A stretch of 64,000 nucleotides of DNA from contig NC_066850.1 of the NCBI RefSeq assembly GCF_001640805.2, positions 6,806,556 through 6,870,555 of the forward strand, given 5' to 3'. Each line of letters starts with the position of its first letter. The first letter of the stretch is position 1. A program made the position numbers and the translations under genes. Below are positions 1-29,640 of this stretch, piece after piece. The notes beneath the pieces were generated by a model, which ran no database searches, was not told where the DNA came from, and was given only the letters and a program-made list of their open reading frames with translations. The stretch is from Lates calcarifer. Lineage: Eukaryota; Chordata; Actinopteri; Centropomidae.

Positions 1-1011
1 AAAATCAACAAATCATTTCAGTCATTTTTAGTTGCAGCCCTACATCGTATTTCAAAATGAACCCAATAACTACAGCTGAGTAGACGACTGAGGGTATAGA
101 AAAGTAAAATAAATACAAATAACTTCAAGTTACAATGGGTGTCTTTATCTTATATTTTCCCTTATATTTCTTATATTTTAAAGGTTATCAGTAAAGACAA
201 CCTTTGGGAAAATATTTTTTTGTATTTACATCCTATTTAAAAGCAAAAGACAGAAACAACAACCCAGAGACCAGACTGCTTCTAAGCCCTGCATCTTCTT
301 TTGGACACATAAACCTTTTTCAATTCTAAAACGGTCATCTGCTAGCCCTAACCCTGAACTTATATGCACTGAGCACAACCCTGTTTATCTGTGTCTAGTC
401 AAAGAACGCAGGCTAATGCCAATGTTTTTGATTTGACAAGCACGGATAATGACGTATTATGTACACTGCACTGTGAAATGAGCGTGGGCAGTTAGTGTAA
501 ACCAGACTTGCATCAAAACGTCATAATGACTCTGAGGAATTTCAACCCTCAATGTCTCACAAAAATATCTTTAACTAGAACAGGAAAAACAAACTCCAAA
601 TGTGTGCTCCACATTATTAAATTCTAAATGTAGATAATTAACAAAGTGACAAAAACTGTTCAAAACTAAAAGAAATATAATGCTGAAAAAGACGCATGTT
701 TAGTTTTGTTGAAAGGAAAAAGAGAGCAAAGATTTCATCAGTGTAAAACATCTTGCGTTGTGGCCATCACATTTAACTGGTTACATAAAAATGTCTGCTT
801 GACTAAAGCTATGTACTATGCTCCATATGATCTGGTCCAAATTTAATTCAGTTTTAGTTTGGAGAGCCTATCCCCTCACCGCTCACTGTTACATCTCTTC
901 ACCACCATTAAACTCCCACTAAGCCAGTTCAAACACAGGGGGGCAGTGTCATCCCACATTTTAGTAACTGTCCAACTGAAGGTGGAGCTCAGCTGTATTG
1001 TCTTATCATAC
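1..1011 (-). other. Partial intron 19 of atp2b1
   Basis: AT-rich noncoding DNA. No sequence resembling the next PMCA exon (LISTIPTSRL...) or the calmodulin-binding exon was found on the minus strand. Positions 1-42 look like the end of the repeat family also seen at 8155-8415. Confidence 0.8.
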
Positions 1012-19229
<18,218 letters not shown>

Positions 19230-19324
19230 TGTTTCGCTGCCTCCCCACTCTATTGCAAAGCGTTGTTGCTTTGGCTTGACAGCAGGGGCAAAAACAGGAA
19301 AAAAAGGAGTTGTCCTGGAAAAGC

Positions 19325-19516
19325 TTAAGTCCTCAAGAGTGCGAACACAGTAGTAGTTCCCATAAACAATTGACAGGCCCTTCACAGGCGGCTGGAGTCA
19401 CGCGCCAGGTAGCAGGGCAAGGATATTACAAAACAAGCCATTTCCCTTGGAGAGCTGAGTTCCTAGTCTTTCATGGTGACTGAGGATCACCCACAGAGCC
19501 GGAGATCACCATGCAT
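19325..19516 (-). promoter_or_regulatory. Cluster of five upstream ORFs in the atp2b1 leader
   Basis: Reading the minus strand from the exon 2 acceptor gives five ATG-initiated ORFs that all stop before the main ATG: 19516-19487 (9 codons), 19512-19471 (13), 19474-19463 (3, in a CACCATGA context), 19441-19382 (19) and 19363-19325 (12). No ATG lies between 19324 and 19230. Such a leader would be expected to depress or condition translation of the pump, though no translation data are available here. Confidence 0.7.
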
Positions 19517-22500
19517 GTAGATCTGAAAAGAGAAGAGCAAAAAACACAAAAATTGACTTTAGTGACACCATCAAGTGTTATTTCACAAACAGCAGGGTTT
19601 CCCATACATTTCTTGGCATCACACTGACAACAAATGACTGATATCTGGGCAAACTCTGCAGGAAAACTTCCTATTAGGTTTGTTCTACATGCTGTAACAA
19701 AAAATGCTGGAAATGGATGAGTTGTTATTATTTTCATTTCCACATTTCTCATCACAGTTGACCCCTTGCAAAAAAGGAAGAACAGAGATTTTTGGCAAAC
19801 ATGAAAAATGCTTTCTCTTTGTGAGGGCACAGCTGTACTAAAGACAAAAAACAATGTTAAGAAACCTATTTACTTATTCTCAATGAAGCATGTTAAACAA
19901 TATGTTGCTTTCCATCTCTGTTATAGAGCTACATGAGCACAGACACCTTTGCTCAAAGATTTATAGGAGGAAACACAGAGGTCCTTAGACAAATCCACTT
20001 GGCTGCTGAGACAAGTAGCAAAGTAATTAGCAAAACTGCCTAGAGCCATCGCCAAGAGATTTTGATTAGCTGTACTTGAGTTGTATTAAAATAATACTTA
20101 TTTTGTCATCCAGACAAAACTCTTGTCTGGTTGCGTGCACTCTGCTTCCCGGCCGGAGTATATGAGAAGGATGGAGCATTAGTATTCAATAATCGCTCTG
20201 CCCTGAGCTACTCCCAGGGTTTTTCCTGCATAGAGAATTTAAAGGTGGTCTCTTCCCCTCCGCTATGTTTATCTACAAACTCAGTGCTTCTTGCAGCTGT
20301 TTCACAGTAAAGGGCTTCCGGCAGCATCTCTCTGTTTCTTGCATTTGTTGGATTTGAATTGACTCACTATGTTTGGCTGCTTTTTAGCTGTTTTCTGACT
20401 GAAAGATGTGTACTAAAACTGCTTCATGCACACAAGACACAAGCTTAATCACAAGCCAAAATTCATTTGCTGGCCAGTGGCTGGAGCCCCACTTATGGAC
20501 CTAGTAGCAAAATTCTACCTGCAGAGCCTGCATATTTGCATATGCAATTATTGCAAAACACTGAAGAGATAGGCCATAATAATATTCAACAACAGCACCA
20601 TGTGACTTTTCAGTGATCCACTTAGAAATGCACTGCATCTGTCCAGAGGGGCACCTCATTACCAGTCGACTGACTACACAGGTATTTGATGCTGTAATTA
20701 ATACTGGCAGGTAGGCAGGGAAAATTACACACATGTGCCCTAAATGAAATTGAAGCTACTGATTAGTGAGCGCCACATAAAAATAAACCCAGCTTCTGTA
20801 GATAATTAAATGCCTGAAGTATTTTGATTTTTATCATGTTTTTTTATTATCAATCTCCATCTTGATTTTGTAATGTTGCTGTTTATATGTTGTTAGATTT
20901 CTGTTTTGGATTATCAAAGCCATTAATAATCCTCCACTCTAATTCCACAGAAGACTCTGGTGCCTATGGGAAAAGCAGAGTTTGGTGATGTTCTTACTTC
21001 TAAATACTGAGTGGAAAAGTACAGCTACCTCACACACTATGACGCCGGTCTGCATGGTATAGAACAGCAGTTTCCTCTTCTAGCGTGACCAGATGTTAAG
21101 TAAAGCATTACAGCCAAATCTTTGCATTTACAAAGCTATATCTGAGAGACTGTGTCACAGACTGCTACATCAGTACCATAAAATATCAAACAACAAACAC
21201 AGAAAAGAAATCTCAATCAGAGTCAGGAGGGAGCTACAAGCTTCCCTGCAGTGTAACTGTTGGGGTAACGTAGTGAACAGGCACCAACTGACTGATTACC
21301 TTAGGAAAAGCCTTGTGTTTAATCTAATTAAGACTATCTGCGGCATCAGGGAGCTCCATGGTGCTCTACATGGGGGAGTCCATTCTAATGAGAGGTTGCT
21401 GTCCATTCAGCTTTAATCAGCCTAACACAATGAGGCTGATTCATTCATGTCGGATTGGATTTATTTGAAAGATTCAACAAGATGGGCTTGATTACTGGTC
21501 TTAAACAATTTGTGAAACACTATACTGTACTTTCAGGTGGAAAGTTATGTCAGGCTATAATATGCATTGTGGGGAGCTTGGACCTAGCTATCTGATACAT
21601 AAAGAAAAGCACCAGTGCAGTGCAGTACAGGGATGTTTTTCCTCGTCTGGAAAAATGCTGCAGTTATCCCTCAGCTGGGGAGGTTTTACTCACTTTCTGA
21701 ATATCTGGCTATAACACAAAGATCAACACCATTCGTGTGCCTTTATACCAAACGGGACTTCAAGTGTTCAAATCCAAACTAACATCTAAAACTGAAAAAT
21801 ATGTCAGAACTTTAAACTGGGACACAGATGCAGAGGGAGAGAAAATGTAGCCTTTATTATTGCTCACTGCACAAATGAATGCTTGCAGCTTATTCCATTG
21901 AGATTCTTGGAAACTATTCTGTCACATGTTGAGATTCTATTTGGAGCCATCTGCCATGGAAAACGGGACAGAATTTATTATTTATTACACAGCATAATTG
22001 CAGGGCCGGGTGTATTACTGAGGTGGGAGAGATCGCAGAAATCCCTATTTTGAAGAGGAAATACACCTCTTTGCACCTCTTGTACGGACTACAGATTTAG
22101 GATCTTTAATGCATGCTGGCATGTCCATTAAGAAATGCAATCATTTCTGAGTTTAAATGACAACATGCACAATAAAGCCCAATTCTTGGGCAGAAATGCC
22201 CAGGAAACACCATCCTTTTCAACTTTTCAAAAACGTCTGCTTGAGGTTGATCTCAGACCCACCGTGGACTGCCGGGCAAGCTACACCTCTCAGAGAGTTA
22301 CAGTGGTGCAACTGGATGAGTTAATCATCAGTGTTGATCGCTGATGTGCCAACAACAAAGTAATATTAATTAAAATAAATAAATCCTTTAGGCCTATTAA
22401 ATCAGGTGAGCTGTTTATTAATTTCCTTTCATCAGTTCTGGGCAATTTCAATGAACAGCACGACTTTTGAAATGTATGATAAAATTGTACTTTATAATTG

Positions 22501-24347
22501 TACATTTCCACTTCATATTTAAAAACACCAGTTGCTACTATTAAGTTTCACTGCCTCCTTACTGTAAGGGTAAATTTTTGCAACATTCAAATGAAACTAA
22601 AAATAAATATCTGGTCTGTTACATATACACAAATACTGACAGCGATTGTCAATACTGGTCAAAGTTTTAGAGTTTCTCGCACCTAACTATAGCACATTTG
22701 TCTGCATATTCCAAAAAAGTAAATTTCATATTGCACCTTTCAAAAGCACATGGCTTTTTAAATGTGTAAATGGACACTAAAGGACCTATGTTCAAAGGTG
22801 GTTTTCACTTGTCTTGGGTACCACAAGGGCAGAGCACATGCGCAGCAGCACAATGGCAATGAATGCCCTCTCCATTTCCCTGTCTTTATGTCTCACTCTA
22901 TGAGCCCTCTCCCACATTCACACTCCATAACTCCATGAGCACCAACAACGGCAAGATGAAGGAAGTGCCAACATTTGCTGTGCTGCGACAGTTTCGGGTT
23001 GCGGAGCAGGTCACATGTCACAACAGTGGAAAATCATTGTGATTGGATCTCCAAGCCAACAGCTGGCATCGTATGGTTGAATGACAGTGGCGAAGGTTAA
23101 CCCTTTGCAGACAACCGCAGCAAAACCATAGCTCAGCATGAATGTGTGCCCATGTGTTCAGCCTGACACTTGTAAGTCATAAGTCTCTTCTCTACCCAAG
23201 CTATTTAAGGCTGCTATCACACATTAGATTCACACTAAATCCTCCACCCAGAAGGGCTGTGGCGAGTGGAAACAAGTAGATAGGACAACAGTGGTGGACA
23301 TCTCAGAAATATACTCATGTCTTTGTTTCCATGCTAAGGAAACCCTCTGGCAGTTTGTACACCTCTACGTGCCAACAACTCGATGCAAGTCAAGGATAGC
23401 AATTCTAGGGATCCCTCTGCAATGGAGCTGCCTAATGCGAGGGGTGGTATTTTTAGCTTCCCCCTGACTGCCCCTCCCCCCACTGCTAGCCATTGCTGAA
23501 CTGGGTCAGGCCATGTAAATGTGGAGGGTACAAAGCACCCAGCCCTCCTTGCTGCTGCACGGCTCGTCGCTGAGAGCGCTTCTTCGCCCCACAGACTGGA
23601 ACCTCAAATGCTGTCAGGCTGCCAGTTCATAAGAAATGCACAGTCAGAGGTGTCACTGTCAACACACTTTTCCTCCTCAGCTCCTCTTACTTCATGTATG
23701 GAGGGACATGTGATGGTCTCTAAAAAGAATGAGATGTTCACTTGACATGTAGTCACTGTTTATATCTGTTGTTTCCCCTTTCAGGAAAATTGCTTATTAT
23801 TATTCATAAATAAGTAATTTAGAACATTAAAATTGTACATTAAAAACACTGCAGCTACTAATGCTACTAATTAACTCAATATACTTTGAATGTTTAAGTC
23901 GCAGTAGTAGTAAAATAGTATCCGTGGATTTTATCAATAAAAACAGTCAAGATAAGACACAACATCCACACAGTGCATACTAGCCTGGAAGCAGGGTAGG
24001 AATTTGGCTCCTTAAATTACAAAACAGATAAGATACCAATTCTAGTTTTGCAGCTATCAATTACTTTGCCTTTTCACAACCTCATTGATGCACCACGTAA
24101 CATGACACACAGTTTATATTTTCCCGTGTTTCTTCACATCAATACAACTTCAAATCACTGTGAAGATGTCTGTGCAAATGGTGAGAGGTCATATGGTGTA
24201 ATCATTCACTTCTCATTTGCTCAACAAGTATTTCCAAGCTTTGCTGAGTTCTGAAACACTTTACTGTTGTTATGGCACAATTAATTCTGACAGACGTTTT
24301 CACACCATTGAAAAAAAAAAAGCCTTAGTATTCAATACTGTATAGTC

Positions 24348-24378
24348 ATCTTCTAACTGTGAAAAATAGTTAGAAGAT
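24348..24378. repeat. 11-bp perfect inverted repeat
   Basis: Arms ATCTTCTAACT (24348-24358) and AGTTAGAAGAT (24368-24378) flank a 9-nt spacer. Confidence 0.85.
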
Positions 24379-26397
24379 CTTTCCATATCTTTTCATCAGA
24401 ATCACATTCTAACTCTGATATTCCACACTGCAGCAGCTTTTTTCTGCATCAATAATGTACCTGCAGGTCTAGTGACTGTGAAAATATTATATTCCATGCA
24501 GAGCTGAGAAAACCAGAAGGGATGATTTAATTCAGCCGTTACAGAGTCCATCATGTCCATAGGATGGAAAAATATTCCAAAATTCTTTCATTGAGCCACT
24601 TTGAAGATGAGAAGCTCTCTGTGTTCTTTGTTACTACATAGCAGCTCAGTGGCCTGAGGTCCTGCCGCCCCTGCCATTTGCTGCCAGTCTGACCTTGCTG
24701 TCTTTACTATTTCAATTTCAGGACACTCTAGTGTTGAGCATTAAAACTCAAACCATGGTAGAAAATGCATTTAATAATAGACAAACATATACAGTATGCA
24801 CACAACGCTATTATAGACTAATACAGGGAAGTGGGTGGAAGTAAATGAAGTCTGAAAGCTAATGCTAAATTGCTGCACAGCACTTTCACATCCATCCTGT
24901 GTAAGAAGCCCAAACTGGTAATGTTAACATTTTTTGTTTCTTCTAAAGACTTTCATAATGAACTTGTTGTTTGTCAGAGATTAACATTTACATTCACATA
25001 GGCTACCTCTATACAAGAGGGGTTCAAGCCAACCATCTGTGCTTTTACTGTCAGTTCAGTGCAACAAAGCCTGCAGAACAACAACAACCAGGCAAAAATC
25101 CACTGGTGAATTAAGTCTATAGGTGGTGAAAAATGTACTCTGAGCGCAATAAACTGGACAGCTATATTTTGTAGTCTGACAGATAGAACTTTTTCTTATT
25201 TAGTGTCACTCAAGTAAAGTCACCAAGATCTTAACATTATGATTATTACAAAATAAGATGTAATTCCAGCAAATACATTTTAAGAGAGCTAGTAATTGTT
25301 ATTTGATTTATTTGGCTAGACCTGTATTACATTGTGGCCACTGGCCTGTCAAAGCAAGGTTTCTAATTTTTAAGAAAGCTGCTAAAATGACAGTTCAGAT
25401 GTGTAGAGAAGATTACAACAGCGTAGGAGTGTGTACCTCATGTCACAAGTGATACTGTCCACCACGATCAGCAATTCTTTTCACTGAAACAACTTTGGAG
25501 TTTGTTATGATGTTACAGAGTTTAACAAGAAATATTTATTTTTAATTCTAAAGAGATGCACACAAACTCACGAGAGCCCTAAATCTTCTTTTTAGAAATG
25601 CCAAAACTAACATAAATGCCTGGTAGACTGATTTGTAGCATAGTTAGACCTTCTAGCTGTCCTGATGACTAATTCATGATATTTTGCAGTCTGTGCCTTA
25701 GAATTATTTTAGCGTGCAGGATCAGAGTTCATCAAATTACTTTAGCCAATTTTTCAAATTATAACCCCCCTCAGCTCTCCCCAGAACTATAACATTAACC
25801 CAATGATTTAAAACAGCGAATTAATTTTAGTCACACCGGTAGTTCGTTTTTACTGCTTGCTTTGTCAGACCACATTTGAATGAATGAGTAGTAATGAATG
25901 AGTCTAACTCCATGTAACCTAAACCTTCTGCCTGGAATAACCTTGGGCTTACAATCCACACAGAAAGGGGAAGATAAGCAAAACTCCATCATAAGTAAAT
26001 AGTACCAAAAATACATTGTACTTAATGGTACAAAAACAGACTATATTTAGCTTTCCACTGCAGTTTACATGAGGCCCAAAGTCACCTTACATTAATGACC
26101 TACAATAGCTTGCTCTCTAAAATAGTGCTTTATACAAAGCAGTTACAAAAACTGACTGAACTGAGGACAAATGTTAACAATTGTTGTTTGTAACATTATT
26201 ATTTTTTTTAGACTATGCTCGTAATTGACTGAAGTGCAGAGCATGACAATGAAATAAGTGGACATATCAAGCAGCTGTAAGGGGGACTCATCCGTGATGA
26301 GTCGCGGACAGACTTGACAGGCGATAACTGCCTGGAAGAAAGTGTACTCAGTATATTGCATTACTTCACAGTGACCATCGCTCTGTGATCACGAACA

Positions 26398-26416
26398 GCG
26401 CTTTTTTTAAAAGCGC
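26398..26416. repeat. 8-bp perfect hairpin with 3-nt loop
   Basis: GCGCTTTT then TTT then AAAAGCGC. Small, function unknown. Confidence 0.7.
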
Positions 26417-27699
26417 AAGCTATGATGTCAGATTAGTAGAAATCACATAATCGCCAGCATAATGACACTAATATTCACAACACAAGGGGAGACAACCTAG
26501 AGTTGTAGTCTTGAAAGGTTGTTTGTCTACAAAAATGCAAGTATCTAGCAGAACCAAAGAGCTAAGGAGGTCAAGTGATCTCGCCTCTGAGATATAAACC
26601 ATTTTCCAAAACAATTTACAAAACAAGTGTAACAACTACTGACTCATATCCTTGAGTCAGGACAAGCAGTGCTGTCAAGAGCCGGCCATTATGAAAAAAG
26701 CATGGTACAGCAAGGAATAAGAAAGGATATTTTTGTCATTCTTGAGTGACAGCAACAGTCTGAGTTCAAAGGGCTCAGACACAGCTACAGACTGTGTTAC
26801 TGGTGGTTTAAGTGAATCATTAAACAAACTCTGTATACCTATATGCTGGGCTAAACAGCTATAATGAAATATCATTGCTGAACCTGAAAAATATTCTCTA
26901 CTGTAGTAAAATTTAGAAAATCTCACATATTACTACACATTACTGAAAAGTAAAACTGAATTCCAAAAACGGTGCATCTTGCACATACTCTGCAACACTG
27001 ACTATAATGCTTGGCTATGGAATTGCTTAGCTGTCACTATATTATGTAATATCTCTACAGATAATCATACCATACTACAATGACAGGCATACCTTGTAAC
27101 ATTGAATTACAGTCTATTCACTATTAGCTCGAGCTAAATTCTGTGTTCTAACGAAAATACAATACTACTTGCAGTCCAGTGAAGTATCACGGGTTATTCT
27201 ATACAAACACAGGAAGACAGTGCTGGCGCTGCAGCAAACCCGGTGCTGTTTAATTGGATAAGGAGTGATCCCTTCAACTAGGCACCAAAGGTGCTCAGTT
27301 GCTGCAGTCCACATCAACCTGGAAACTTGCAGGTGATGTTAGAGAGTGCGAAACAATATTACATTGCCCATCGAGGTCAAGAGTGTAACGTTATTATACG
27401 CTATCAGCTCGCAGAAGCCGGGAAGCTTAGGAAATACGATAATCAGTACATTACCGTTATAAGGTAACTGGTATGGTAATTTAAAGCGACATGATGCGTT
27501 CAAGGTTTTGCTTAACTGAATTTCAGTTGCCGTGCTAGTCATTAAGTCACGGTTTTGTTTTGTTTTTTTTATAACAGCGATATGATATGACTTGTACTGA
27601 TAAGAGTGCCAGGTTCGTGTTATGACATTTGGTCTTAGTAGGTGGCCTGAGGTTAAAAGACAGGCAGGGTGCGAAACAGTGTTTCCCGTCGCGGTGCCC

Positions 27700-28500
27700 T
27701 CCCTGGTTGAGCTTAGGGCTTGACAGCGTGGGGAGACGTTGGACGACAAACGACGTTACCGATACTTACACATTTACTGCGTCTAGTCTGTGGTGACGGA
27801 CAGCCGACAAAATGACTTTAATGTTTCTGCATGGGTGCCCCTGTTGAGCTCCCCGAGTTGTCCGCGTGAGAAACCGCAGTGCATGGAGTCCAGCACGCGG
27901 AGAGTGCCGCTTCAGGCCGGTTGATGTTACCCCCTAACGTTAGCTTACAATCATCAGATTCCTACTTACAAAAGGGGGATCCCCGTAACGTTAAACAGGC
28001 TGTCTGACAAGTCGTAAAACGCACCCTAATGTAACTTTGGGGTGTGTATATTAGAGTGAAATGCAGGTAACTTTCTCGTAATGATGTAGAGGTTCCACAT
28101 TTTGTACAGCGTTATTTCACAGGCTGTCTCGAAATGATGACATTCAGCCTCTAAACGTCAATCTGCTGCCCACGAGAGCCTGTAGCGTGTTAAAAAACAA
28201 CGATCCAGGCTAGCGTACAATGTTAGCCAACTAGCTCCCAGGCGTTAGCTTATGCCGATTGTAAAGAAGAGAAATATACAAAAGCCACTTCCAACACATT
28301 GACAAGTCGAGAAACTTAGCCCAGGGCAACGAAGAAGTCTAAATAAACTAAACCCAAGCAAAGATAATCTAGCAGCATCTTGGCTGAATAGCTACCTGGG
28401 TTGGAAAACGAGACGCCCAATGTCAGTATCTATCCAAGATATAACGTTGGCTAACGATGTTAGCTTGGTATAAAGCTAACTACCCAACACAGCTACCCAC
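27700..28500 (-). promoter_or_regulatory. CpG-rich proximal intron 1 with donor-like sites and GTTAGC motifs
   Basis: CpGs are frequent around 27700-27950. GTTAGC, or its complement GCTAAC, recurs near 27940, 28223, 28243, 28450, 28460 and 28476. GTAAGT donor-like sites lie on the minus strand at 27969-27964 and 27769-27764. The region could hold alternative first exons or downstream promoter elements. Confidence 0.4.
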
Positions 28501-28651
28501 CAGTGGCTGGCCCTCGTTGATTACTGCACAGAAAAATGAAGACATAACCGGTAAGGATTTTCTGTGCAACGTCTAAAAACACTTGGAAGCAGCCCTTATC
28601 TTGTGGCATTTTGTCGCGCTAGAACGGGAAAATGTAACAAAAAATACTTAC

Positions 28652-28850
28652 TCCGTTCTCTGAAGAGCACCCCAGGTCCCTTTCTCTCTTTAACTCCCCC
28701 TCAGTCTCACCAAAGACTGGACTCTCTCCCCTGATCTGAGGTAAAATCCCGCCCACTGCGCTGTCACAACCACAACCAAAGTCTCCAGCCTCAACTGTCA
28801 AGATGGTTCCCATCCCTTTGTAGCCTATGGAAACTCATGTTCACTTGACC
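28652..28850 (-). other. atp2b1: Probable noncoding exon 1 of atp2b1 (5' end approximate)
   Basis: A strong splice donor (GTAAGT, minus strand, at 28651-28646) follows the exon end at 28652 in CpG-rich DNA about 9.1 kb upstream of the acceptor of the ATG exon. Mammalian ATP2B1 likewise has a noncoding first exon separated from the ATG exon by a long intron. The upstream edge is unknown: transcription could start anywhere from about 28.8 kb to 29.4 kb, and the coordinate given is a placeholder. An open frame of 64 codons crosses the exon (28619-28813) but runs into the intron and matches no family I know. Confidence 0.55.
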
Positions 28851-28859
28851 GGAAACCAT

Positions 28860-29640
28860 ATGACACGTGCGTACAGCTGTTTAAAATGTTGCATTCTACA
28901 GTTACAATGAGGGTCAACTGGCATGACGTTGCCACAGTGTTGTATCAACTATCTGAATAATACTGATGAGTACGATAGTCATTCAGTAGAACTTCATAGA
29001 ACAGGTGCAGACCAAGGGCACCCACTATTTCTACTAATATAATGATATGCATGTGTCTCATAACGCTATCACCAATTTTCTAGGGCTGTAAGCTTAAAAT
29101 ATCAGTGAAAATATATTGGACACTACGTGAGAAACAACCAGCCAAAGATAAAGTGGTTCGGTTACGCTAACGTGCATTGTGGCGAAGACGGAAGTTCGCC
29201 GAGGTGACTCATCTCGCCTCGCTCGGTTCTTTTCTGTCACTACACCGCCGGGGACATGTGATGCACGTCAAAAGGAGGATGGGTATGGACCGCTGGTGTG
29301 GATTCCCATTGGCTCAGCCGGCATATCAGTCGCCTATGGAAACGGTTACGTCATGATCCACTCGTACTCCCTCTTTGCTCCCGTGTCGCTTTATAATAAC
29401 AGGATTATTCAACAGCCCCCCCACCACCACCACCACCCATCCTCCCCTCCCCGCACCATCTTCACCCCCCTCACCCTCCCTCAATCATGTGATGCAGCCT
29501 GCAAAAAAGTACGCGCCGAAACCTCGCTGCCGCATCGTCTCTGCTGTCTGACTCTGTGAACTCCACCTAAGCTACACAAGGCTCTTCCCTCGGCGCCTAA
29601 TAATACCTGACGTCATTCTTTCCATGACGTAGCGCCTTTT
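28860..29640 (-). promoter_or_regulatory. atp2b1: CpG-rich promoter region of atp2b1
   Basis: On the minus strand this is the region upstream of exon 1. Readable sites are a palindromic CRE TGACGTCA at 29608-29615, a second CRE-like TGACGTAG at 29625-29632, TTACGTCA at 29346-29353, an AP-1 site TGACTCA at 29205-29211, an ETS site CGGAAGT at 29189-29195, a CCAAT box (minus) at 29308-29312 and an E-box CACGTG at 28864-28869. A TATAAAG element on the minus strand at 29389-29395 could set a start near 29360. CpG dinucleotides are much denser here than in the flanks. The site assignments are motif matches only. Confidence 0.6.
29414..29486 (-). promoter_or_regulatory. Guanine-rich run on the minus (gene) strand of the promoter
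   Basis: The plus strand is a near-pure run of C with CCA repeats, so the gene strand carries many G3-G7 tracts with short spacers. This fits clustered Sp1/KLF-type sites or a promoter G-quadruplex. It sits just upstream of the TATA-like element at 29389-29395. Confidence 0.4.

Larger units (their letters stand above)
19523..28651 (-). other. Intron 1 of atp2b1 (9.1 kb)
   Basis: Separates the first exon from the ATG exon. Mostly AT-rich single-copy-looking DNA. Blocks at about 20100-20350 and 21240-21480 are less degraded and motif-rich and might be conserved elements. The promoter-proximal end (from about 27.7 kb) is CpG-rich and carries extra donor-like sites. No other gene was found. Confidence 0.8.

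Noticed and set aside
1..1011. Search for the C-terminal calmodulin-binding exon of PMCA1
   Set aside because: No sequence resembling the next exon is present on the minus strand, so it must lie outside the window.
27339..27749. 136-codon minus-strand frame within intron 1
   Set aside because: No similarity, lies in the spliced-out intron near CpG-rich DNA, and composition is not coding-like.
29179..29559. 126-codon plus-strand open frame with a histidine run across the promoter
   Set aside because: The His run is a translation of the CCA repeat, there is no family similarity, and CpG-rich DNA keeps frames open by chance. A divergent noncoding transcript remains possible.
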